Both the position numbers and the translations under genes were made by a program. From contig NZ_CM000955.1 in NCBI RefSeq assembly GCF_000159695.1, forward strand, positions 62,001 to 126,000: a stretch of DNA of 64,000 bases, read 5' to 3'. The notes under the pieces were generated by a model. The model was not told the origin of the DNA, ran no database searches, and saw nothing but the letters and a program-made list of their open reading frames with translations. Shown one piece after another: positions 54,831 through 63,308 of the stretch. How positions within the stretch are numbered: the stretch's first letter is position 1; each line of letters opens with the position of its first letter. This DNA is from Finegoldia magna ATCC 53516 (GTDB taxonomy: Bacteria > Bacillota > Clostridia > Tissierellales > Peptoniphilaceae).

Positions 54831-55047
54831 ATCTATTAGTTATTTAAATAATATTTTATACCTAAAAGTTCTCAATATACACTATAACGAAGACTTATAT
54901 TTATTATATTATACCATTAAATGTCGGTTTAATATAAAACGTTCTCTTTAAAAGAACATTTAAATTTATAAACAGTAGTATATTAACCCATATTCTTTAA
55001 TCCTTAATATTTTCTTGTCTATAATATTCCAGACAGTGTCTGGAATA
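54831..55047. other. Promoter region of the TIR-caspase operon
   Basis: AT-rich, with a possible start of the broken HTH gene and TTTAATATAAAAC-like promoter sequence. CATTCCAGACACTGTCTGGAATA at about 55025-55050 contains the palindrome TCCAGACACTGTCTGGA, which may be a terminator or operator near the AbiEii stop. Confidence 0.45.
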
Positions 55048-55518
55048 TTACATCTCATTAATTCTATTTGATAAAATTACAGCTACACCAACAACATTAT
55101 CAAAAGACAGATCCCCAATGTACTTATTTTCACTGAGATATACTTCCCACAAGGATCTTAGGTATGAATCTTCTTTCATGTCCTCGATTATTTCCTCATA
55201 GCCTTTCATTATCTCCTGACTTCCTCTCATGTTTGAAGTTCTTTCTATTGCTTCTTTTAAAATTTCATAATCTATCTGATCTTTTTTTAGCTTATAGAGG
55301 GTGTATAGGTCGTAAAAGTCTCTCATTCGTGTTGTCGTTATATTTCTTCTGATTATGGTTTCGTATTTTTCTGCTAATATTGTTTCTAATGGATATGCCA
55401 TTATTTTTATATCTTCTTTGCTAAAGATACAAGGGTAGATGTATTCTATTTCTCTTGGTGTTATTGCATCACCTGTTGTCAGGTCAAGTTTCATAGCTTT
55501 TTTTCTCTTAGGCATCAA
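55048..55518 (-). pseudogene. AbiEii/AbiGii nucleotidyltransferase toxin, C-terminal part only
   Basis: A frame of 156 codons. LDLTTGDAITPREIEYIYPCIF and MAYPLETILAEKYETIIRRNITTTRMRDFYDLYTLYK are the central and C-terminal conserved regions of AbiEii. The N-terminal nucleotidyltransferase motif (GGTSL..DID) is missing, and no AbiEi antitoxin gene is adjacent. The break falls at a hairpin of the recurring family (55522-55545). Confidence 0.75.
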
Positions 55519-55521
55519 AAA

Positions 55522-55545
55522 AGCATCTACATATTAAGTAAGTGC
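55522..55545 (-). terminator. Terminator hairpin, fourth member of the recurring family
   Basis: AGCATCTAC and GTAAGTGCT pair imperfectly; on the minus strand TTTTTTGATG follows. It is suited to end the transcript of the CPBP-family gene 30 bases away. Confidence 0.65.
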
Positions 55546-55576
55546 TGCAAGTATATTTCTTTATTTAAAATGAAGT

Positions 55577-56368
55577 TCACGCTTTCTTTGTGTTGTTTTT
55601 GTACCTTTTATAAAAAATTAATATTAGAATGATATTTACTATTAAAACGACAACACTCCCTTCTATCATACAATCTCCTCCAGATAAAATCTGATTTTTT
55701 GAAGGTGTCATTGTAATAAAGCTTGGATAATCGTCAGCTAATCTAACTCCTCCCAAAATAAGTCCACCTATTATATTCCATAGTGCATGGCTCATAGTTG
55801 GAGCTAAAATAGTACCCTCCGCTTCATATAAAAATGTAGTGAATAGACACATTGTTATAACATTCAACACAGGAATTATTCCTGCTTCAAAGGCGCCTCC
55901 ATGCAACAATGTAAATATAATTGTGGTTGCAGTAATTGCAGCTGGCAAATTATACTCTTCTTTTATAAGTTGATAAATGTAACCTCTAACAAGAAGTTCT
56001 TGCATAACAACATTTATAAAGGCTGATATTATCCAAATCCATAACATAGGAACATTATTTATTTCAGTTATTAGTAAATAATGAGTTAGTATAAGCAAAC
56101 CAGCAGAGAAGCCAAGCCATAAAATACCGACAAATATCCCCATGAGTAAACCTCTTAGCGAATTATCATTAATTGGAATTCTTAACTTTTGTTTCTCAAT
56201 TCTAATAAAAAGCCAAGTTAATATAATTATAACTACTAAAGGAATTAATTCAGCGATAAATCTCCAAATAACAGGATTTTCGACAGGAATATCTATCACA
56301 GTGGACAAGACTGCCCATACAATAAAAAATATTATTACTTTTGAAAATGTTAATATAGCTTTTTTCAT
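55577..56368 (-). CDS. CPBP-family intramembrane protein with Gln in the first catalytic position
   Basis: From ATG 56368 (GGAG 8 bases before) the protein has 263 residues and about eight helices. The CPBP/Abi signature occurs as MQELLVRGYIYQ, where the usual EExxxR is QExxxR, then IIFTLLHGGAF and TMSHALWNIIGG with the two His motifs. CPBP proteins are CAAX-type proteases or bacteriocin-immunity related. The Glu to Gln change puts proteolysis in doubt. Confidence 0.8.
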   Translation of the reverse strand: MKKAILTFSKVIIFFIVWAVLSTVIDIPVENPVIWRFIAELIPLVVIIILTWLFIRIEKQKLRIPINDNSLRGLLMGIFVGILWLGFSAGLLILTHYLLITEINNVPMLWIWIISAFINVVMQELLVRGYIYQLIKEEYNLPAAITATTIIFTLLHGGAFEAGIIPVLNVITMCLFTTFLYEAEGTILAPTMSHALWNIIGGLILGGVRLADDYPSFITMTPSKNQILSGGDCMIEGSVVVLIVNIILILIFYKRYKNNTKKA

Positions 56369-56396
56369 TAGCACACTCCGTAATTTCTAATCTTAA

Positions 56397-56704
56397 TACT
56401 ATACAATTATACCATAAGTAGATTAAAATCTATCAAATGCCTCTTCAGTAATTACTTCCTTGCATTTATAGTCGTCGTTAAATTTTCTCCTGTAATCATG
56501 TCATTCATAAGTCCAACCGTTAGTAGGTACAAATCGGAAATAAAAAAACAAAGTTATAATGAACTTATATTAAGATTCTTCTTAACTCAATATTACTAAT
56601 ATTATTATAGTTACTCTCCAATTTTCAAAAGTCTGGACTTCTGCTTTTCGGAGATCCTATTTTGTATTATTAATAATATTTAAAATTTATATGTACCTAC
56701 TTTT
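56397..56704. other. Intergenic region, no gene seen
   Basis: About 300 bases of AT-rich DNA between the CPBP gene and the dispersed repeat. It should hold the CPBP promoter. No ORF with a ribosome site or hairpin is convincing. Confidence 0.4.
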
Positions 56705-57117
56705 TAATAAAAAAAGAGCAGCCTTTTAAGCTACTCTTGTAGAAAGTACAAAATGAGTTAATTATATTTTTTGTGTTTCCTCATACTAGTCTCAAAACAA
56801 CTCTTACATCCATGTAGTTTTTTGGGTCTTTTTGACGTATCCTTCTTCATCTTTATCGAAGACAAAATGCTTATAAAACTGCTTAAAATGCAGGATTTCT
56901 AAATTTATATCTTTTGTATCAACGCTAAGGCTTCAGCAGTCGATTTCTGCCAATCAAAGCTTCCTATTCGGTCGCTTCTCTTGGGAAATCTTTGCATGAG
57001 ACCTGCCTTTACTTTTCAGTGTAGCTTCGCTTCTTGACAAGTAGGGCTAGGGCTTCAACATGAAACGAGTGAACACTAAGTATGTCAAGTAGCTACGTTC
57101 GTATGTAGGAACATATC
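56705..57117. repeat. Uninterrupted copy of the dispersed repeat
   Basis: About 410 bases matching 39626-39763 and 42838-43067 in order. It starts with AAAAAAGAGCAGCC and ends near AGGAACATATCC. It shows what the locus at 39.6-43 kb looked like before the IS insertions. No recombinase gene is next to this copy. Confidence 0.8.
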
Positions 57118-57208
57118 CATGAACTTTTTAACAATAGCTTAAGGTTATCGTTAAAAGGTATTACCTCGATAAACTGGAATTTATTATGTTATTTTTATAT
57201 ATTATTCT

Positions 57209-57859
57209 TTACGATATTCTCCATTTGCCGTCTGGGAATTGAGTTAATGATCCTATTTCTTCTGAAATGAGATTTCCCGCCTTGTCTTTAACACGTATTT
57301 TTTCATAGTAAGTGCAGTCTTTTGTTATCTCATCATTTTCAACACCTTCCTCAATCCAGACACTTATGTAAATTTTTTCATCATCTATACAAAGAACACT
57401 TTCATTTACCTCTAATTTTATTTCAAAAGATTCGGGATAATAGCATACAAAGCTTTCATCCTGACTCGTAATATGCACACCTTCTCCGATTAATCTAATG
57501 TTGTAAAGATTAACTTCATCAATAGATAAATCTGTTATCTTTTCTAGTTCTAAACTTGATGATACTCGATATAGATTAACCTTATTATCATCATAGTCTA
57601 CTTGTAAAAAATAAATCATACCATCACTAAATAATGGCATTTGATAAATTACATTTTTCTTTTTCTTAAATGGGATATAAACTTTGCTTTCTTGTAAATC
57701 ATATAAATAGAGTACTGAACCTTGATAACCTCCATGTTCTTGCCAATCTTTTAATTCCCAGCTATCTGTAAAATCACTTAACCCGTAAGCATAGCGTTCT
57801 GTTCCATTTAATAAATCTGGGGTTATTCCATTTATAATAGGTAGTCGAATAATATCCAT
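57209..57859 (-). CDS. Hypothetical protein of 216 residues
   Basis: A soluble protein with alternating strands and Tyr/Asp-rich turns (YLYDLQESKVYIPF, GMIYFLQVDYDDNKVNLYRV, SFVCYYPESFEIKL), suggesting beta-propeller-like repeats. No signal peptide. AAGGAG stands 6-7 bases before the ATG. Function not recognised. Confidence 0.65.
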   Translation of the reverse strand: MDIIRLPIINGITPDLLNGTERYAYGLSDFTDSWELKDWQEHGGYQGSVLYLYDLQESKVYIPFKKKKNVIYQMPLFSDGMIYFLQVDYDDNKVNLYRVSSSLELEKITDLSIDEVNLYNIRLIGEGVHITSQDESFVCYYPESFEIKLEVNESVLCIDDEKIYISVWIEEGVENDEITKDCTYYEKIRVKDKAGNLISEEIGSLTQFPDGKWRIS

Positions 57860-58165
57860 ATTTGTCTCCTTGCGTTTTTATAGTTTATTTTTTCAATATA
57901 AATTCAAATTTATATCATCCTTCTATACTTCTTGATGCTACGACATTTTCACAAAATTTCTAACTATATATTAATATTTAGTACATCAATTTGATATATT
58001 TAAACCATTTTATCAACAAATCATGCTGCGATAATATTTTGTTTAGTAGAAAAATATGTAAAAATACTACTATTCTTTTGTTTGTATTGTTGTCGTTTAT
58101 TTTTCTTTAGTACATGAGTTTATACTCAATACATTTAATCTCTTATAATCTCATTATAATTTATC
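57860..58165. other. Intergenic region, no gene seen
   Basis: About 305 bases, very AT-rich, between two minus-strand genes. It must hold the promoter of the 57209-57859 gene. Nothing else is supported. Confidence 0.4.
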
Positions 58166-58915
58166 TTATATTTCTTTTAAAAATTTTAATGCCAAATACA
58201 ATTTTCCAAGATCATGGTTGGCATTATGGAGTCCTTCGACCTCATAACAGCTCTCATCTAATACATCTCCTGCTTCAAGAAAGTTATAAAGTTCAAATCC
58301 ATAAAAACCACAAGCTGCTTGAACACCTGCAAGCTCCATTTCTACTGCTATACATCCTTCTGCCTTTCTCTTTGAAACGAGTCCGCGTGTCTCACGAAGC
58401 ATAACATCTGTAGTCCAGACATTTCCCTTAGTGTAGGGAGCTTTTTCCTTGATAAAAAATTCTTCAAGCTTATCATGGTTTTTAATAGCAATATAATCAG
58501 AAGGCGCCGCATAATAATAAGATGCTCCTTCACCTCTATAAGCCTCTGTTGGTATAATGTACTTTCCAAAAGTTTTTTCTTTATCAAGACTGCCACAAGA
58601 TCCAAACATAATAAATTTATTTGCACCTGTAATCCAATTAACTTCTACACAATCTCCTGAAGCAAGAGCCGAACCCATCATAGTAAGATAAAATACAAAT
58701 TCTTGACCTTCAAATCTACTTTTATATACCGGTCTTGACCCATTTACAGATCCTATATTTCCAATTTCTTCGCATTCAAAATTATCAAGCAAATATTCTA
58801 TTATGCTTTTTGAATATATTATCAAACATTTTTCTGCAATATTTTTCTTTTCTCCATAAAAGTCTTTTAGACTGATAAGTGGCTCTGTGTCTTTATCAAA
58901 ACTATCTATTATCAT
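58166..58915 (-). CDS. Nucleoside phosphorylase (uridine phosphorylase-like), copy 2
   Basis: A protein of 249 residues, near-identical to copy 1 at 26725-27474 (about 20 substitutions, most conservative). It keeps FGSCGSL, EAYRGEGASYYYAAPSDY and CIAVEMELAGVQAA. The upstream bases (CATAGTTTCACCTCTTAAT on the plus strand) are shared too. The copies thus come from a segmental duplication or from two related mobile elements. Confidence 0.85.
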   Translation of the reverse strand: MIIDSFDKDTEPLISLKDFYGEKKNIAEKCLIIYSKSIIEYLLDNFECEEIGNIGSVNGSRPVYKSRFEGQEFVFYLTMMGSALASGDCVEVNWITGANKFIMFGSCGSLDKEKTFGKYIIPTEAYRGEGASYYYAAPSDYIAIKNHDKLEEFFIKEKAPYTKGNVWTTDVMLRETRGLVSKRKAEGCIAVEMELAGVQAACGFYGFELYNFLEAGDVLDESCYEVEGLHNANHDLGKLYLALKFLKEI

Positions 58916-59487
58916 AGTTTCACCTCTTAATTTATATAACTTTTCACGTTTTTATACTTCCTTCTTTATATCTGATTTATTACTAATAACTTAATCTTAT
59001 ACTCTAATTATCTTTATAACGTTATTTTTGAATTTGAGATTTCATTTTCTCGACTATATCCCATAGTTCTTCATCTAATACCTACATCCATACCGTTAAG
59101 CTATTTGCTATTGTTTCACCTCATTTTCTCTTGACATCAATATTACAGTCTCCACATGGCTTGAGTGGTCAGTATGGATAAGATTTAGTATTTTCCAAAC
59201 GCCTCGTATGTGGTAATAAATCCATAACGAATCAGTTAAGTTATTCATTATAAGTCTAAACTTTCCTTGTTTAACAGAAAGTCAAATAAATTAATAGTGA
59301 GTATTCCATTTTCATCTAAATACATCGTTACTATTTCCATTTCTCAAAAAAATTTAATCAATCAATATTACTATTTATTGTGAAAGTCCCTCATTTATCT
59401 GTATCCTCTAGACTTGAATATTATCTTTTTATAAAATGTGTGTGCTGTTTGTTAGTCTATTGTCCAAAAATATGTTCTCTTCTATTG
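58916..59487 (-). pseudogene. Degenerate region with an RlmD-tail remnant (59148-59226)
   Basis: The stretch 59148-59226 matches 61262-61345 and 27545-27618, ending in the CATGTGGAGACTG trace of HVET. No frame remains open. The rest of the interval is AT-rich with no gene I can support. Confidence 0.55.
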
Positions 59488-60921
59488 TTAATTTAATTGT
59501 ATAATTCCTTTTGAAATATCTTTAAATCCTTTATCTTGATAAACTTTATGTATAATACCCCTGTTGTCGAATTCAATAATATATTTAACTATTTCATTAA
59601 CTCTTTCACTTAAATCTTCTCTTGATAATAAATTAATTACTTCGCGAATATTCTTTGCTTGTACAGAATCCCCTCTATTTATAGAAATCATATGTCTGTT
59701 TAAATCAGATAAAACATATTTAATTTGTTCTTCTGTCAACATTTTCAACAAAGAATCATAATATTTAATCGCACCTTGAGAAACTCCATTATAATAATCT
59801 ACTTCTCTACCAATTCTACATTCCAAAAATACACTAATTAACTTTGATTCTATTTCTTCAGGAATATCTGATGCTGTTGTAATATACTTCATTATTTCTT
59901 TAGCTATTGGTGGTTCATGATAATAATTATTCCATCCATTATGGGCATTTAGGAGATCATCACATAAAGCACTAATTTCAAGACTTCGTTCTGTAAACGA
60001 CAAATACGATAATCCATTGCAATTCTCCAAAAATTTATATGCTAAATCTTCTTTATCTTTTTGGAGATTGTTACGATAAAGAAGTTTCTTCTCACCTAAA
60101 TCGTATTTTATATCATCAGTACAATAATCCCAAATTCTTTTTGATAATTTCAAAATATTTGATCTAGCTATCATACTAGTGTTATCACCTACAAAAATAC
60201 TAAACAAAGAACGTAAAAATGTATTCGAAATTGAGGATGAATACTTCTCAATTGCATTTCCTATAGAATCAACAGTTATATCATCTAATGAAGCCGTACT
60301 TTTTTTTATACTCTCGAGTATTTCTTTTGTATGAATAGCTGAACTAGAAGGCTGATCATTAATTACTTCGGAAATACATGTTTTTAACCATCCTAATAGT
60401 TCATAAGAATTAATATCATAAGAATTCGGATGAGATGCTCCAATTTGATTTCTCATATCTAAAATATGTTTAAGTTTTATATATACAATGTTAGAAATCC
60501 ATTCTAATTTCTTGAGTGTTTCCAACATCGTTCTATCTTTAATTCCAACAAGATCTTCTTCATTTTCATACTGATCTCTAAATTTACTACCTACAGCATT
60601 ATCGAAAAAAGTATCGATACCATAAAAACATATCTTTTTACGTAAACTAATAACTACTTCATTCCAAACATAATTTAAAGAAGCATCAAACAGACCTACT
60701 GCTGCACTAGCAACAAATCTAGATAAATATGTTGCATCTTCCTTTTGACTAATAGGCATTAATTTCATCATGCCTGGAAGCATTTCCATAATATTTTTAC
60801 GTTCTTCTGGTGAAGCTATAATATTCTCACTGGGTAATCCCAAATCATTTAAAAAGTGTTCAAATCCCGTATATTGTTCAATAGGATTACTTTTATTCTT
60901 TTCAATCGCATTGTCTGACAT
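59488..60921 (-). CDS. Large HEPN-like protein, candidate defense effector
   Basis: A soluble, mostly helical protein of 477 residues. At 147-166 it has YIKLKHILDMRNQIGASHPN, where R157-x6-H164 fits the HEPN ribonuclease motif (RN..GA.HP). The first 140 residues and the C-terminal 300 are not recognised; the C-terminal part is a helical, possibly repeat-like scaffold. GGAGG precedes the ATG. It lies alone beside mobile-element genes, a usual setting for abortive-infection proteins. It shares the Arg/His/Pro motif with the 21181-22185 protein but no clear further similarity. Confidence 0.55.
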   Translation of the reverse strand: MSDNAIEKNKSNPIEQYTGFEHFLNDLGLPSENIIASPEERKNIMEMLPGMMKLMPISQKEDATYLSRFVASAAVGLFDASLNYVWNEVVISLRKKICFYGIDTFFDNAVGSKFRDQYENEEDLVGIKDRTMLETLKKLEWISNIVYIKLKHILDMRNQIGASHPNSYDINSYELLGWLKTCISEVINDQPSSSAIHTKEILESIKKSTASLDDITVDSIGNAIEKYSSSISNTFLRSLFSIFVGDNTSMIARSNILKLSKRIWDYCTDDIKYDLGEKKLLYRNNLQKDKEDLAYKFLENCNGLSYLSFTERSLEISALCDDLLNAHNGWNNYYHEPPIAKEIMKYITTASDIPEEIESKLISVFLECRIGREVDYYNGVSQGAIKYYDSLLKMLTEEQIKYVLSDLNRHMISINRGDSVQAKNIREVINLLSREDLSERVNEIVKYIIEFDNRGIIHKVYQDKGFKDISKGIIQLN

Positions 60922-60961
60922 TTTTCCTCCAAATATAACTATTATTATTCTTTATGTTTCA

Positions 60962-61282
60962 CTAATCTTTCTTAATCCCAAACCACTTCAAAGCCTCTTC
61001 TATAGCCTTTTCCTTTTCTGGTGGACAGTGTGTAATTACTTGATCCTTCTTTTCTTTCTTACTTACATTATAATTTTTTCTTTCAATCAATCCATTTTTT
61101 CTTTTTACCTGTGCTATATAGAGATTTGAAACTTTAAAGCCGTACTTTTCCAACACAAATTTTTGTATTTCTTTATAAGTTGGACCTTTTGAAAATTCAA
61201 TTTCTGATATTTCATCTTCTCCAAATTCAATCTTTATATGATCGTCGACATCTAGTTTGGACAACAGAGCTACCGTCTCCAC
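60962..61282 (-). CDS. RlmD C-terminal-tail-like protein
   Basis: A frame of 106 codons beginning at a GTG within HVETVALLSK and going on with LDVDDHIKIEFGE, GPTYKEIQKFVLEKYGFKVSNLYIAQVKRKNG and a C-terminal CPPEKEKAIEEALKWFGI. Such segments occur at the end of RlmD-like 23S rRNA methyltransferases and as detached pieces in conjugative elements. No methyltransferase domain precedes. The function of the detached form is unknown. Further partial copies are at 27545, 29570 and 59148. Confidence 0.55.
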   Translation of the reverse strand: METVALLSKLDVDDHIKIEFGEDEISEIEFSKGPTYKEIQKFVLEKYGFKVSNLYIAQVKRKNGLIERKNYNVSKKEKKDQVITHCPPEKEKAIEEALKWFGIKKD

Positions 61283-61461
61283 ATGGCTTGAGTGGTCTGT
61301 ATGGATAAAATTTGAGATTTTTCAAAAGCCTCGTATGTGGGAATATATCTATGATATAAATTCCTTCTCTCACTGCATAATATACTATTAATAAGCAAAG
61401 AAAAATAGCCCTATATCACCTTTACTTTATAATGGAAAATCTGCCCTTATCTACAAGTCGA

Positions 61462-61877
61462 TTATCTTAAAAAATCTTCTAATAACAACTTCAGTTTTTT
61501 CAATATATTATTCTTACGCCATTGTATAGCTTGATAACTCACTTTCTTTATTCTTGTAATACTCGAAAGAATTTCATACTGAAAGTACAAACGCTCAATG
61601 ATGCCCCTTTCTTCTGCATTGAGTCTTGAAATTGTATTTCTGACTGCTTCAATCATCATCTGTGTTTCAACAATCTTTTCTACATCAACACTTTCATCAA
61701 CAATATTATCTACAAAATGTCCGTCATGATCCAATGATGAAAAAAGAGCAAGTGGTTTTTTCTTTCCACCTGCTCCAAATACTTTTCGTGTTCTCTTTCT
61801 CGCCAGTAGACTTTATAAATATCTTCACTGACTTTGACCTTTTGTCCGTTGATATAAAGGTAATATTTTTTTGGCAT
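61462..61877 (-). pseudogene. Frameshifted sigma-70-like factor of a conjugative element
   Basis: From ATG 61877 (GGAGG upstream) the frame reads PKKYYLYINGQKVKVSEDIYKVYWREREHEKYLEQVERKNHLLFF and then breaks in a T-run near 61745. A second frame goes on DHDGHFVDNIVDESVDVEKIVETQMMIEAVRNTISRLNAEERGIIERLYF to a region-4-like HTH and the stop at 61462. Joined, it is the Tn916/CTn-type sigma factor-like regulator of about 138 residues. Confidence 0.82.
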
Positions 61878-61915
61878 ATATGCTTCCTCCATTTCTTTTT
61901 GTCTGCGTTTTAAAA

Positions 61916-63033
61916 CAGATAATTTATCATAACAAGTGCAACATAAAATAACTCATAGCTAATCAGCTGTGTTAATATGTAAGTGACCAAACAAAACATA
62001 TTAAAAGGAGCGATTAACTATGAGCTATAACCATCTTACCATAGAAGAGAGATCTTGTATCTATCAATTTTTAAATTTAGGAATGAGTATAAGAAAAATT
62101 GCACAAGCACTTAAAAGGTCACCTGGTACAATATCTCGAGAAATTAAAAGAAATTCTTCTAAAATAAAATCCAGTAGAGGAAGTTACACTAAATACTTCC
62201 CAATAAAGGCAAATGACAAATATCGTCATAGAAGGAAAGATTGTCATAGGAAAACCAAGTTTTCTAAAGATGTTATTGAGTATTTAACTATAAAAATTAA
62301 TGAACATTGGTCACCTGAACAAATATCAAATAGAAATACAAATTCTATTAATCATATACCATCTACATCAACTATATATAGGCTTATACACGCAAAAAAA
62401 CTGCCAAAAACCAGTATGGAAAATTTGAGAAGAAAAGGAAGATTTAAAAGACCAGCAGAAAAAAGAGGAAAATTTAACGATAAAGGCAGAACTATTAAGA
62501 AAAGACCTAAAGAAATATACAAAAGGCAAGAGCTAGGTCACTGGGAAGCAGATACAGTAGAATCAGGCAGGTTCGATCATAAAAGAAAAAGTGGATACTG
62601 TTTCGTAACTTTAGCAGAAAGAAAATCTAGATACTATATAGCAATTCTAGTTGAAAATAGAAAATCAGAAAATGTAACACCTGCAATAATCAATGCACTA
62701 AAAGATTTTCCCAAAGAATTAGTGAAAACAATAACTTTTGATAGAGGTAAAGAATTTTCAGAATTTGAGAAAATAGAAAAAGAGTTAGGATGTAAAACTT
62801 ATTTTTGTGACCCCTACTGTGCATGGCAAAAGGGTACAAATGAAAATAGTAATGGACTTTTAAGGGAGTTTTATCCTAAGGGTATGGATTTATCGGAAGT
62901 AAATATTAATGATTTAAATTATAACTTAAGTTTAATGAATAATAGACCTAGAAAATGTATACAATATAAAACACCTAAAGAAGAACTTTTTGGTTTCTTA
63001 CCATAGGTGTTGCATTTGATTTGACAATTAGTC
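61916..63033 (+). mobile_element. IS30 family element, intact copy
   Basis: 1118 bp with imperfect terminal repeats (CAGATAATTTATC side and GACAATTAGTC side, both with GTTGCA inside). Same sequence as 25464-26581 in opposite orientation. It inserted 39 bases upstream of the sigma-like pseudogene. Confidence 0.9.
62020..63006 (+). CDS. IS30 family transposase, intact
   Basis: A protein of 328 residues. N-terminal HTH_38 (LTIEERSCIYQFLNLGMSIRKIAQALKRSPGTISREI), then DDE core: HWEADTVESG (D), ITFDRGKEF (D), GTNENSNGLLREF (E). AAAGGAG precedes the ATG by 9 bases. It could mobilise the defective copy in trans. Confidence 0.95.
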   Translation: MSYNHLTIEERSCIYQFLNLGMSIRKIAQALKRSPGTISREIKRNSSKIKSSRGSYTKYFPIKANDKYRHRRKDCHRKTKFSKDVIEYLTIKINEHWSPEQISNRNTNSINHIPSTSTIYRLIHAKKLPKTSMENLRRKGRFKRPAEKRGKFNDKGRTIKKRPKEIYKRQELGHWEADTVESGRFDHKRKSGYCFVTLAERKSRYYIAILVENRKSENVTPAIINALKDFPKELVKTITFDRGKEFSEFEKIEKELGCKTYFCDPYCAWQKGTNENSNGLLREFYPKGMDLSEVNINDLNYNLSLMNNRPRKCIQYKTPKEELFGFLP

Positions 63034-63308
63034 AACAAAAAAAGGAGGACTCCTGCACCTTGGCATAAGAAGTCCTCTAAAACGAAAGAAACTTGTTCTT
63101 CCTTTAATTATATTTAATTGTTTAGACGAGCATATGGAAAGACAAACAGCTATAAAGCTTATAGGAAAAAGGACTATTTTTATTGTGGTTTATTCTTTCA
63201 AATAAATATATAGACTTTTCCATTTCTATCCCTCCATTTTATAGCTAACTATTTTCCATAAATTAAGTCCTTCTAATGTTTCAAATTCTAAACACCTAAT
63301 AAGAAATT
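63034..63308. other. Intergenic region between IS30 and the MATE gene
   Basis: AGTCCTCTAAAACG and AAGGAGGACTCC-type sequence near 63050-63080 shows an inverted repeat (GAGGACT/AGTCCTC) that may be the end terminator of an older element. No ORF is supported. Confidence 0.4.
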
